The position numbers and the translations under genes are program-made. A stretch of 64,000 nucleotides of DNA, from positions 9,429,001 to 9,493,000 of the forward strand of contig NC_134025.1 in NCBI RefSeq assembly GCF_964204645.1. Reading direction: 5' to 3'. Below, piece by piece: positions 30,301 through 42,093 of this stretch; the first letter of the stretch is position 1, and each line of letters begins with the position of its first letter. The notes beneath the pieces are model-generated. The model saw only the letters and a list, made by a program, of their open reading frames with translations, was not told the DNA's origin and did not search any database. The DNA is from Tubulanus polymorphus (taxonomy: Eukaryota > Nemertea > Palaeonemertea > Tubulaniformes > Tubulanidae).

Positions 30301-31804
30301 TTGTTGTTGCGCATAAAATTGGACAATTTCATATATATTTTTTATCTGAATTGAAGGGTTCACTGTACTATTAACAATTTGAAACAGACTTTTTTCAAGT
30401 TTGTAACCCTTGGTCCGCTCGTCCAAATTTAGGCTGTTCTAACGAATGTAGTGTAAACTTGTCTTAAGCTCGGGTTTCTTGACGTGATTGGAGACATATG
30501 TACGCGGCGTACATGACAAACCTACTGATTAGGCTTGATTCGATCATAAGTATAATTACAATGATTTTGCTGGTTCGCTAGCGAGCTTCAATTTCTATAA
30601 TTGCCCTTCATAGAATGACGCGGATTCATTTAATTCAACTGATTTTAGATTTGCCTCATCTGACGACTACTATACCGTCGCATCGTGAGATGATAATAAC
30701 AACATGTCTCATTATAGTATCTGGAGGGATTGACAGCGAACTCGGTTTCCCCGTAGCGCTTATATCTCTTCATTAATAATACCGAGTCTTTATCGAAGCC
30801 GAGTCGAATTGAGAAAATCAAGTTTCCCTACACGACGTTTTCAAATTGGGCCTGCCGATTCGCCGTCGTCTCGAACGGCATCGTGATTGCCAGCCGAAAT
30901 TATGTCGAGTTGCGCCGCTTTCTTCCTGGTGGTGGCACAGTTTCTACTGAAAAGTGTAAAATAATGTTTTTCACTCAAGTAAAACTATAGAGAATCCCTG
31001 TGATGTCATTAGATGTTCCCTGTGATGTCATACACAGGGTAGTATATTGATGTGCCTTCGAATGTAGATATTAGGATGGAAACAATTCAATCCGGAGGAG
31101 TTAGGACCTAGTCAGGAATTAGTTAGGAGTTAGGAATTCTACCGGTTTATTTGAAATCAGAATAGGAAATTGTAATTTCGGATACAGTACGGCCGGACTC
31201 TTTGAGTCTTTCAATTCTAGATGAAACTGACGGTTCCCAGTTTCGAAAAGTCCTAGGCGTCGATTATACGCAGCGGTAGCGATGTCGATAGATTTTCACA
31301 GGTTATGCCGATGTAATGCGAGTTTTATTGCCGATAGTAAATGATGTTTGCGCCGCATTAATAAAGTTGAGGATCAATTCGGATGCATTGATCATTTTTC
31401 TTTCGGGCTGTATGCGCACGTGCGCGCGCTTCGAGAATCGCGGAGATGTGTAATGAATTGAAGGCTCGCTGTAGCGTATCGCGCGCTGATTCCGCCGTAT
31501 ACTCCTCGTTAGATAGAAAGCCGAAATTGATAATTTCCGTCGACGGAAACTCGACTGTTATTTGAATGCAAACGTTTGATTTGTCGAGGTTATGGATATT
31601 TCCTTTTTTTCTCGTCCTGTCGTCGAAGGATGAGTCGTTACTAATCAGCGACGAGTCCTATGAACTCGTTCCCGTTTAGGGTCATCTCATTCTGACCTTG
31701 TGATATTTATGAAGTTCTTCATTCACAAACTGAAGGTGTTCGGATATTGAGATCTGTTAACACTAATTGTTTTTACATGTGCTTAACTCTATCCATGCTG
31801 CAAT

Positions 31805-31990
31805 CGCACAGAGGCGATTTGGCGCGGGCCGAATTGGCCCGAGCGAGGCCCGAGTCAAATTTGGCCCGTGCCTAATTAAAGAGCGCGGTCACAAGTAAAC
31901 CACTCACTCAATACTAAACATTGCTCAAACAAAGCGAAGTGAGTCACTGCTGGAACTTGTAGCAATTCACACGCAATCATTTGACCTGTA
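31805..31990 (+). repeat. GGCCC-rich dispersed repeat, copy 1
   Basis: Shares ggcccgagtcaaatttggcc, gtgcctaatta, caagtaaaccactcactc, aatgctcaaacaaagcgaag and tgagtcac with the copies at 32372, 34885, 35567 and 48311. No coding is visible. Confidence 0.7.
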
Positions 31991-32371
31991 CTAAAATTCA
32001 ATGAAATAAGCGTCACAGATTTGTTTCTCGTCACTTACTGGTGATATCAGTAGTAGGCTTGTGGAAAATACGCCATACTTCGTTTCTGATATGGAAATGA
32101 TAACGGCACGTTGTTTAAAAATTTACTCAATCATGTGTTGAAAGCAGGTGTTCTGGGGACAGACTGAGCACACCGCTCGGTTGAGTCGACGATAATGCTG
32201 CTGACGACGCATCGATATTATCGAATATATAAATATGGATCTGTACTTAATTCATACGCTACAATAGCGTACAGGGTCTAGTTCATTAGTTTAATCAAAG
32301 TAATCGTCCGCAATCCGATAGCACCACCTGCATGTCCGAATATCCGCAGGCGGTATCTATAGCCACGATCA

Positions 32372-32665
32372 CATGATTTAGCCCAGTCCAGGCCCGCGTC
32401 AAATTTTGCCCATGTCTAATTAAGTACCGCGTTCACAAGTAAACCACTCACTTCATACTAAAAAATGCTTAAGCAAAGCGAAGTGACTCATTTCCTGAAC
32501 CAGTTGCGATGCACATGCGATGACTTGACCCAGGCCTGGTCCAAAGTGTTTGGTCGGCCCAAATTTCACCCAGGCCATTTGGCACCCGTATGAATGGCTG
32601 TTCCGGGCAAAATTGGTTACCGGTCAAATGTGGCCCGGGCCAAAATCGCTCTCGTTTCATCACGG
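32372..32665 (+). repeat. GGCCC-rich dispersed repeat, copy 2 (near full length)
   Basis: Runs from gatcacatgatttagcccag to ggcccgggccaaaatcgc and contains all shared blocks plus the right part ggcacccgtatgaa. The ends are weakly inverted (gatcaca...; ...cgtttcatcacggc inverted), so a miniature DNA transposon is likely. The 64-codon minus-strand frame inside is only the repeat. Confidence 0.7.
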
Positions 32666-33527
32666 CTTATGGAGCCTATACGTCATTCTCAGAGATATTC
32701 TATTGTTCAGCGAAACATGAAAATTAAACTCGAGCAGCTGTTTTACTTATAGCTTTGTATTCTACTACAGATTCCGTGAATAGGTTATTCGTATATATGT
32801 ATCATTATGATTATGTACGCGTGATTGAAATCGATTTGAAATCTATTTCCGACGATTCGAACGTTCGATATTATCCCCGGCGTATAGCGCCGTAGAATCT
32901 TGCTTCGTTACGATAAATTTCGACGAAATATCGCCTCCGGGTATAGCCTCGGTCTTTCTTCTTATTTTATAAATAATCTATGAATTATTGACCGTATGAA
33001 AGCTTTCGTTTGACCTTCAGTCGGGTTTTAAAATATCCGACATTTCCCTTTCGTTTAGATATCGACAGACGAAAATATACTCGTATTAAGTTTTGGCGAG
33101 GCCGTGTCGGAAAAATTCACCGGTCGAAATATTTTTTCGATCCGGCTGGTGTGCAATGTTTGATGGTGAGGACATTGATTTTCCATTCCACATATTCGTT
33201 TGTGCGGGGCAATAGCGGCTGATTGAAGGAAATCAGCGATGACGGGCTTGTATCAAATTGCTCGTGATTTCAGTTTTTTTCACTCCATTCCTTAATTGCG
33301 GACGGATGTTTTAATGAGTTATTCGATCGCGTAGATTATCGTCGCAACTGCGAGTCGTTATCGCCCTGCTACTCGCTTAAGAATTTTTCGTAAAAATGAA
33401 TCGTTGCCGGGATGATCGAGCACTTTTTCATAATTACCCTAAGCGTCAACTTGTACTCCATATCTGATGAATTAAGTATAAGTATCATTCTCGGCATCGA
33501 CAGTCATACCATCTGATGATCAATCTT

Positions 33528-33560
33528 GAATTCAATTCAATCTTTATTCAGCATAAACAT
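33528..33560 (-). mobile_element. Possible LINE/SINE 3' tail (inverse of 16.0 kb copy)
   Basis: aattcaattcaatctttatt is the inverse of the ATTGAATTGAAT-type tail at 16.07 kb. No further similarity was followed. Confidence 0.3.
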
Positions 33561-34382
33561 TTGAAAAAAAAACAGAAAGTGTGACTGACAATCAGTTTGA
33601 TGAATGAACAGCCTCTGGTCGTATTTTAATACGTACCCGGTAGATCATTTTCAATCAGTTTTGAACTGAATTATTCAGCGACGAATTTCAACACGGAATT
33701 GTCTGCCCTATGAATCAATCAGCAAACTTAATGAAGGCTATCGCCTAGACCACGTTTAGCTTGGGTGTGGTCAGCGGTGTTCCGTTTCCCCTCTTGGCGA
33801 TATTATTGGCCAAATCATGAAGTCCAAGGGGTTAACAAAGGGTTAATGATTCTATAACAAAGACTTGCGTAGCATATTGAGCTCGAGGAGCTTGCAGTTT
33901 CTCTTGGGTGTGGTCATGGCGACTCCGCCTTGAAGACGGAACATCTGATACATGCAATTTCATATGTATTTATTTACGGCGTTCGAGTGAACTGCGACTT
34001 TCATTGTGATTGCGTATATTTCTTTTTAAGATGCTCCTCTAGAGTTATATCGGTGGAATGTACGGATTGGTTCTTTACGATACACTTCAGCCGAGCAATA
34101 ATAAAAAAACATTAACAACGTGAATATCTCTTTCTTCGAGTTCGGTCTTAGTCAATTCTTCTTCTTCAGCTTCGGTTTTGATTTATTGAACATATCGACG
34201 TTTTTTCGTCCGCTTTCTCTATAGCTGTCGTTCCTTTTTCGGCGATAGCGTAGCGGGAACATTAAAAGATACGATTACCGGTGAAGTAACGGTGAAGTAA
34301 TGCGGTCGTCTTTAATTGACGTCATCAAGTCGGAAAGTCAGTGTGTGGCATCATAAATAGGCGTATGATTATGATTCGTGGG

Positions 34383-34446
34383 TCTCCCTCCCTCCCGATG
34401 CTCCCCCTCTCCCCCTCTCCCATTCTCCCTGCCTTCTCTCCCTCAA
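34383..34446. repeat. Polypyrimidine (CT/CCCT) tract
   Basis: About 60 bp almost wholly C and T, with repeated ctccc and ccctct; a low-complexity tract able to form triplex DNA. Confidence 0.8.
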
Positions 34447-34884
34447 AGTTTTCCATTCATTCGTTGCTGAATCGATGAACAGAAGATGCGTTATCCCGTC
34501 AGGTAAAAGTTTAGTATTCTTACTTTCTGTAAGGTACAATTGCTTGTCTTGTTTGATAGTACTAGAGGTATTTTGTTTACACACAGCCGCTGATGGGGTA
34601 CTCTCCTTCAATAACAGTAAACTTTACCCATGGCTGCCGGGAGGATGTATATTTTATTGCAGTAGGTTAGGAATCCTGTTAGACAGGTGAAGCACCGGTT
34701 TTGAGTCAGGTGTATTAATTGCTGCCAGTATTCTACCTGTGGTGGGTTTACTTAAAACAAAGGCGATTTTGTCGTCTGATTCCAGATTAATAGCGGGAAC
34801 TATTCAGCGTTATAATCAATCAATAAACAGCATCAATTCATAAATGCGATGGTACATTTCTTATAGCCGAGACAATTTTGCCTG

Positions 34885-35120
34885 GCTTATGGCACGAACG
34901 GGCCAACGAGTCAAATTTGGCCCATACCTAAAGAGAGGGCGCTTTCACGTGCAAACCACTCACTAGATACCAAACTCAAGCCACACAGATTTGGCCCGGG
35001 TCAAATTGGCACGGATCAGGCCCGAGTAAAATTTGGTCCGTGCCCAATTAGAGAGCACGTTCATGCGCAAACCACTCACTCCACACTAAACAATGCTTTA
35101 AAAAATTAGGCCCGGGCCAC
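34885..35120 (+). repeat. GGCCC-rich dispersed repeat, copy 3 (tandem half-units)
   Basis: Contains two successive partial units. Each has gagtcaaatttggcc (or gagtaaaatttggtcc), a cctaa/cccaattagagag block and caaaccactcact, ending in ttaggcccgggcc. This suggests internal duplication or insertion of one copy into another. Confidence 0.65.
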
Positions 35121-35566
35121 GACAACTCGCGATTTTTTACGGAATACGTCTGTAAAAAAAACCCTGTAATGGGGATTCGAGACCAGTATCGATTTCTGTC
35201 GTGTTCTATTTTGTTTTGATAAATAGCTTTCTGAAAAAACTTCGCTTAACAGATCTGCGATCTCGGATTAGCTTAGTTAACAGTGAGCTGCAACTTTGAA
35301 GATTTAGTCACGCGACGGTAAACACGAGCCGGGCAGTTTCATTTTAACTTTGATGAGGCCTTAATATGGAAGAAATCTTAGAAGGCTATTATAAGATTTC
35401 GGAGATCAGTGAGAAAACGTTCTTTGAAATACAAGAGCCGGTTTCAATATATCGGGGAAGTGGACCTGGTGAATATAGCTCTTATTGCCTCAAAATATGA
35501 CAACAAGAATTTTATATCATTTTCGCGCACTTCCTCGATTTTAAAGCCAAATTTTGCGCGGAACAA

Positions 35567-35715
35567 CTGTTCATGCGGGTGCCATGGGTTCATGCTTGTT
35601 AGACCCGACCAGAGATGCCGGATCGTGGCTTTTGTGTGTGAACCCGCTCTTATTATGCACGGACCAAATTTGACTCGGGCTTGATCCGTGCCAATTTGCC
35701 CTGTGCCAAATCGTA
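35567..35715 (-). repeat. GGCCC-rich dispersed repeat, copy 4 (inverted, partial)
   Basis: On the minus strand it reads aattggcacggatcaagccc, gagtcaaatttggtccgtgc, then a gcgggttcacac block, matching copies 3 and 5. It is truncated before the accactcact block. Confidence 0.6.
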
Positions 35716-37953
35716 CGGCTTACACTTTTCCTATAACTTCTAAACCACAGTATCGCTCGTTGATGAATGATATTAGTTTCCAAACCTCAGAATCCGAGTA
35801 CATATTTTATCAGCGAAGGCAATATTTCCTCCTTCCGTCTACGGCGAAAGTATGTCAATAAAAAGTGTTTGCTTAAATCAGTAAGTGGTTCAATTCATTC
35901 ATTATCACTGTACGTCAGGAATGTATCAACACTCATGCAGTTCCTGACCAAATTCTAATTGATGTTAATGATTTTTTCGGTATTCTTACTTAATAACGCC
36001 TATACGGTTTTTGGTTTTCATCATTCCGTATGAAGTACTATGGAATTATAATATCGCTTTCATTATTGATTCTAAAGCACACATTTTATTCAATCTCGTT
36101 GCTGGCCTATTTACATCATTAATTTCCGTCGCAAAAGTTTGAAATCCCTTGTGCACATACGGCGCAGATTAGGATTTTGAAACCTTTCATACCGAGGGGA
36201 ACCCAATAGAAAACAACGAAATGCTCGATGTAATTTTCCGCCCCGTTCGCCCTTTCGGCTTAATTGATACATAATACGCGTTCTCAAACTTCGGAAAATT
36301 GAAAATGAACCTGTCGCACTCGCATAACAATGTAAGCTTAGTTTTATTGCACTTTCAAAGCGTAAATCTCCGGATTAGATGAATGTTCTTATGCATGGAT
36401 GATTCCTTGAGTATTTATAGTGCATAGATATATATGAGAGAGTGAATGTGGGAGTTGTCGATATATGAAAACATTGCAAACTTGCACCGCTGATGATATA
36501 TGCACAGGAGATTTTTTTTGCGCGCTAGATTATTCCGTTGCCCGTAATAGGTATATCACCCTGAGGAGCAGATTTACGAAATTGTCCGAGTATTTAGTTA
36601 TGATAAACAAACCCCGGGGGATCTTAATGCGAAATGTTTTCGCGTCGTCGATACACTTTCTCCGGGCAATAATCTTCTTGTAATGATAGGCCCCGATGAC
36701 ATGAATGCTCTCTTTTATACTGGTGGAGAGAGAGCAGAGTTGAAAAATTTGTAGTGTCAAGGATTTGTTCTGGAAGTGCTCATTCGTCGTATTTACAAAT
36801 GTGGTAACGTAAGAATTTCCTGTCTTTTCAGCTAATCATCTGCCTGTGATAGAAAAATTTTTTTAATCATGAACGGAATTGAATTAAGGTGAGTAAATGG
36901 AAATTTAACGTACTGTATATAGGCCTATAAATGTATTCAATCAAAAATTGATAATTGCTTGGGTTCATTTCTCGCACGACCAGTTGGTACCGAACAGTTG
37001 GCGGAAATATTTCGTCCGCTAGTTAAATGTACATGTCAGGAGAAAGCTTTCATATATATACTACAAAACAATGTTTTTATTCGCTTCAATGAATTATGCT
37101 TCGAAATTCGAAGAACGAAAAAAGAAACAGTTTTCGCGCCGGTCTGCTATAAACCTGGATAAACAGATTCCCACTGCGTGAAGAATTCTGATCAGTAAAC
37201 GGGTCTCGTGCTCTCTCTCGGCAGCGCCTATGTATATGCCCCTCATATTCATTATAACTACATCGATCCCTGAAATGACTGTTAAAACGCATACCCCCAC
37301 GTTCCGCGGCCAGAAAATATGTTATGTACACAACTTTCTCTCGTTTAGAAAAATATTTTTATACATCTCATTCGTATATTATAAGTCGGGCGTTGTATTA
37401 CGAACACATGGTTGATATTCTCCCGGATGATGAAGTTCAAGAGAGGGGAGGTTTTTTCCTGAGCATTCTCGTGAAACGCCGCAAATCGGAACGCCGATCA
37501 AGAGCTTCGTTGTATTCGAAAATGTGCCGTAGATCAAGTCATTAATGAATAGAGAGGCGTGTTGTGTGTGTTCGATGATCACGTAAATCCGTTTATAATA
37601 ATCATCGTCTGTTTTACTGAGATATCTATATGTACGGGACCAACGCGGCACCAATATAAATGCGTAATTTTGCGAACGCGAGGCTTTTACCTTTGCGATG
37701 AAAATACGCAGGAAACGGATTTTCTGTAAGCTGCTCAAATCAATTAGGTAGGAACACCTCACATATTTATCTCTGCTCTATTATGAGACTGTCGATGTTG
37801 CGTAATAGACGTTGTCGATTCAACTATGAAGGGCAGCAGCGATGGGCAGTGTGGTACTGCGCACATGATCTGCTGAAGTTCAAAAAAGCCTGAACAACAC
37901 ATTTAATGACAAGTAGAAGTTGAGTGGTTTGGGACAACTAGTCTCAGTACTAT

Positions 37954-38106
37954 CAGGGGTGGATGTAAGGTGTTATTTGGGAGGGGTGCACCCCCAAAAG
38001 GGTCATACTATGTATAATTACACTGGCACCTCGGAAGAAAGCTCATTTTCCCATAAAAATTTCAGGGCAACTTGACATTGGGGGGGATCCCCTGGATCCA
38101 GCCCTG
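37954..38106. mobile_element. hAT-like miniature element, 153 bp
   Basis: The left end caggggtggatgtaagg and the inverted right end ggatccagccctg match a CAGGGxTGGATCCAGG type terminus. The inside has ggtgcacccccaaaaggg. No matching 8-bp flanks were found. Confidence 0.55.
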
Positions 38107-38740
38107 GCTTATATGTTTTATTATACATATTTTACAACCTTCATTGGCCATTTAGTTACTGCGTTTTGGTCAGTTGTATAGTCAGTTTATAACACTTTAT
38201 TGCACCAATTTGTCGCTATACATTTTTGCAAATTCAACTTTTATAGGGGCTTAAGCTCGGTTCCTTTGTGCTGCGATTTAAGAGAGCGTCTTCTATCTTA
38301 AACTGGTTTCATGTGAAATCTAGTGCAAACTTGCTATATTCCGCGCCTTATCATACAGGATTAATGACGTATATCCCTGGGGGGTTTTATTGCTTGAACT
38401 TAATAGATATATCAGTATTACCATCATTCTTCATCATTTTGGACAAATTAACCGTATAGAAGATGCATGCTTCATGATCTAAGCGAAACAAAAGAACTTT
38501 CGTCGTGGTCATAGAAACCGACATAATCATGCAGAGCTACTGTCAAAATGAATTTCAAGGGGTCACACCCATTTCTTGATTTGTACGTATATAGGTGTGA
38601 CAATAACTATGCGTCAGGACACCCTAACTACAGCTATATCTCTATATCTATCAGGGTGGAGTCAAGTGTGTTTGTGTCAGTTTGTACTTCACTTATGTAG
38701 ATGACTGTCGATTTGTTATGATTGTTTTTCCCTGAAATTT

Positions 38741-38802
38741 CTGCCTGCCTGCCTGCCTACCGTGTGTGTGTGTATCCATCGTGTGTCTGTGTGTATCCAT
38801 CG
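38741..38802. repeat. (TGCC)n / (TG)n / gtgtatccatc short tandem repeats
   Basis: gcctgcctgcctgcc is followed by gtgtgtgtgtgt and two copies of gtgtatccatcg. Confidence 0.8.
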
Positions 38803-41373
38803 TATGGTAAGTCAAATGAATACTTTCCCTTTTCTGATTGAGAAAGAAGAAATTCATATGTATATATAAATATATATTTGTATATATAACTATTTGCATT
38901 AATACCTATCTATTTGCTTAAATCATCAGTTTCTGACGTGTCTAACAATATTTGCATTGTCAATTAGTTGATGAGAATTTTCTCTTTTCTCGCGTTGCTT
39001 ACGATATCCGCACTTATAACGTGAATGTATTTGGGAAGCGCCGTTTTCATTAAAAAGAAAAAGAAAACTCCGTTGTTCCGTTTCATGTTATATCGATACA
39101 TACATATATATTCGTGTTTCACTGTTTATCTCAAAGCATTTTTTGATGTTGCCGACAATTCCGATCGTTTCTGTTCGCAACGTTTCGTCGAACAAGTCGG
39201 TCCAACAAATCTTCATCTTTGATGTTTATGATCTTCACTGCCTTTCATCCGTTGTAGCTTCTTTAAGTGGCCGGGTTTTCAGAATGTCACTTGCTGGAAA
39301 CATTGTATTCGCATCACAAGCGCCGTCCTGAGCCGTCCTTTTCTCTCTTCCGAGGATATTAGGAAAAGATTGCGCGCTCTTCTTCTGTTAATTAATTACG
39401 TGTACAAAGTAAAGATGAAAAAGACATTTTAAAGGGCAATATTAATGTTTTGACCACGGGCTTGGACAGGATAAGTCTTCATTTTTTTTCTAAATCCTTC
39501 CATGATTTTCTTTGGCCGTAGTTTTTTTTCTTTGCTTCAAAGAAGTTAATCCAACTGCAATTTGAACTGAATAAATCTTAAATTTTATATAAAATGAAAT
39601 ACTTTTGTATTTGTAGTAGAAAAGCCACACTCTGACGTGGAAAATAGATAATAAGTTTAAAACCCACGATATACAAAATCTGAAAGATTATTGACAGATT
39701 TTCTTTATCCAAAATGAAATCAGAAGACACAACTTTTCGATTTTAATTTTGGATTAATAGAATTCGTTTTTAATCTTTTAAAATTTTGTATACAGTGGGT
39801 TTTAAGCTTTTTTATTTAATGAAAACAAAGCAAACAGATATTTTGGTTGACCAAAAATAATTATCTTCCAAAATTTCACTGATCTAAATCCGCTGACTTA
39901 GTGGTCAGTGTACTCGCAGGAAAAATTTTCTTTACAGCACAACCAGTTTTATTGCCTCAGAAATCTTTTTGTTTTACATTCTCTCAAGCAATAGCAGTAA
40001 CCGCAATGCCTAGAGTTGCCTTGTTTTGATAGTGATAATTCACGGTTGATCCTTGAAGGCCATTGACTCCCTGGTATATCCTAAGGTTTCCTCGACTGCT
40101 GTCACCAGAAACCCCTGTAATTATAAACCCTTGCCTCTCCGCCCTCTTGAAAATTGACACTTGTAGTATGGTAGGTAGAGAGCTCAGCCGCTGTGTTCAT
40201 TAGTCAGTCAATTTATGTCCGTGGCATACGATAACTATTATGTTCTTGGATTTCCATCCATGCCAGAGTGAAATTACAGATTCATAAACATGCAGAAACT
40301 GGTCAGATTGTTCAGATCTCAGATATTGTCAATATTGTTTGTTACAACTGCAAAGTTGCAAATAACAAAGTAGCAAGTAAGGTAGTAAAAGCAGAAATAG
40401 AGGGGTGGCATTCATTCATTAGTGTTACATCATGGTCACCAAGCGATGAAGTTGTAAAGCTTTTGGTGGGTGGATATAACAAATATTGTAACATTTTGGA
40501 GGACCTTGCTATCTGTCATGTTCTCATCTCATTACTTCACAAAGCAATCTATTGTTGTTGGCATTGACATCAACTTTTCTAACAGGAGCTGTTGATTTCC
40601 AGAGTGGAAGGTGTAAAATGCCAGGAGCTTGGCCGCCCCTCTAAACCCTATTGTGTAGACCATAGGCGTTTTGATGGAAAAATGAGATGGTGCTTTTTCA
40701 TTGTCTCTTTAACACTTTTTCATTGATAAATAAGTAGACCAGTTAATTTCTGCCAGATTTTATGCTTTTACCTGACACTTATGTGGTTCAGCAGGCATGA
40801 AAACAAATACAGTTGCAAACAATTTATTTCATTTCTAAGGTGGGAACGAGGTGTTAATTGATTCATCAGGCAGCAAACTAAGGAAAGACTAATCAGCAGG
40901 TAACTTTGAATGATTCAATGTATTAAGTGGATGTCACTGCCAGCTGTGCGGTGGAAGATGACACTATACTACTGCGTAAGTTCGAACAGCCTACAAAACA
41001 GTATTCCGCACGCTACGACAAGACAAGTCCAGCGTCGTTCTTCGATTTCCAACTAGCATCTAGGTGCTCTAGCTTCTCTATCTGTTTCGATCCCCCCCGG
41101 CGTGTCTGTTGTGTGCCAGTTGTAGTGCATCATCGTGTAGGAGGTATTCAGTTAGTCCCGTTGAACGTTCCGATTGCTGCTGCGACGTTGGTGGTGGCTG
41201 CGGCGTTAATACAGCGTCGCTGTCGCGTTTTGTATCTACCTGTCATCGTCGTTATTGTCATCGTAGCTATCATCATCATCATTGTACGTGTGTGTTCAGG
41301 CGATAATTGTACATATACACATGAAAGAATGACAGCTGATTATCTAGTGGCCTGAGAGAAAGATAGCGCTGCG

Positions 41374-41376
<3 letters not shown>

Positions 41377-41433
<57 letters not shown>
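41377..41433. repeat. (AG)n microsatellite upstream of candidate CELF 5' exon
   Basis: 57 bp of pure AG, about 275 bp before the ATG run of the candidate CELF 5' exon. GA tracts are common in animal core promoters and 5' UTRs, so it may mark a promoter region. Confidence 0.95.
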
Positions 41434-41435
<2 letters not shown>

Positions 41436-41706
41436 AATACTACAAATATACAGCTATACTCAATCACAATCGATATAGAGAGAGAGTTTCCATTCTCATG
41501 TGCGTGTGTATTAGAGTTTTGTCGCCCGGTCAGACAGTTTGCGAACTCGTATCGCGGCAGCCTTGTTATCAACATCGTCGGTTTTCACGCGAAAACTATT
41601 AGGTTTAAATTCGGGAGACGATCTCGGGATTCTAAACGTATTGAACACATTGTGTGAACGTTGCAATCGCTGTTCTGGATTTTTCACATTTTCGATTTTT
41701 GATATA

Positions 41707-41735
41707 ATGATGATGAATCATCTGGGAGCCACTAG
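41707..41735 (+). CDS. Candidate upstream coding exon of CELF (partial, ends at donor)
   Basis: Three successive ATG codons start MMMNHLGAT followed by AG and a strong donor gtaagg at 41736. The next supported CELF exon begins at 46582 with T, so the join makes AGT (Ser) and continues [13 protein letters not shown] into the RRM1 exon without a stop. The frame is open upstream to 41539, so part may be 5' UTR. Alternative N termini from separate first exons are known for vertebrate CELF1 and CELF2. The in-frame join supports the exon, but one donor with a short peptide could be chance. Confidence 0.45.
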
Positions 41736-41982
41736 GTAAGGTATATGTGTGCACATTTATGTCATGATCAATTGTGTCGATTTGATCAGAAAACAGCATG
41801 AACTTTCAATAACTGTACAATTGATATGTATGAAATTACATCATTTCCCGAAGTATCCTTAGTTTTGACAATGATCTTGTTAATTCTTGACATTTTTTGT
41901 TGTACAATGTAGTTTAGATTTACCAAAATAATTCCGAACTGAAGAAGTCTCCTTTCAGTTGATTGTTGAGTTCAGAACTTCT

Positions 41983-42093
41983 GGGGCCGGTTTTTTAGAC
42001 TGGTATAACCTTTAACCCGCAGGTTAACTCAATTTGTTTTCAATTAAGTTAGCCCCTGGGTTATAGGTAAAACCCGTCTATAAAACCAACCCC
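41983..42093. mobile_element. Palindromic miniature element (type 1), third copy
   Basis: ggggccggttttttagactg pairs with the inverted gtctataaaaccaacccc, with inner gttaactcaatt / aattaagttagc. Only ~250 bp downstream of the candidate CELF exon, in the first intron. Confidence 0.7.

Noticed and set aside
41080-41105. Possible tRNA B box (tttcgatccc)
   Set aside because: No A box at the right distance and no cloverleaf can be drawn.
40927-41355. 142-codon frame with a hydrophobic Val/Ile segment
   Set aside because: The membrane-like stretch comes from GTC/ATC low-complexity DNA, and an overlapping frame (41109-41306) is equally open. At most 5' UTR of the CELF exon.
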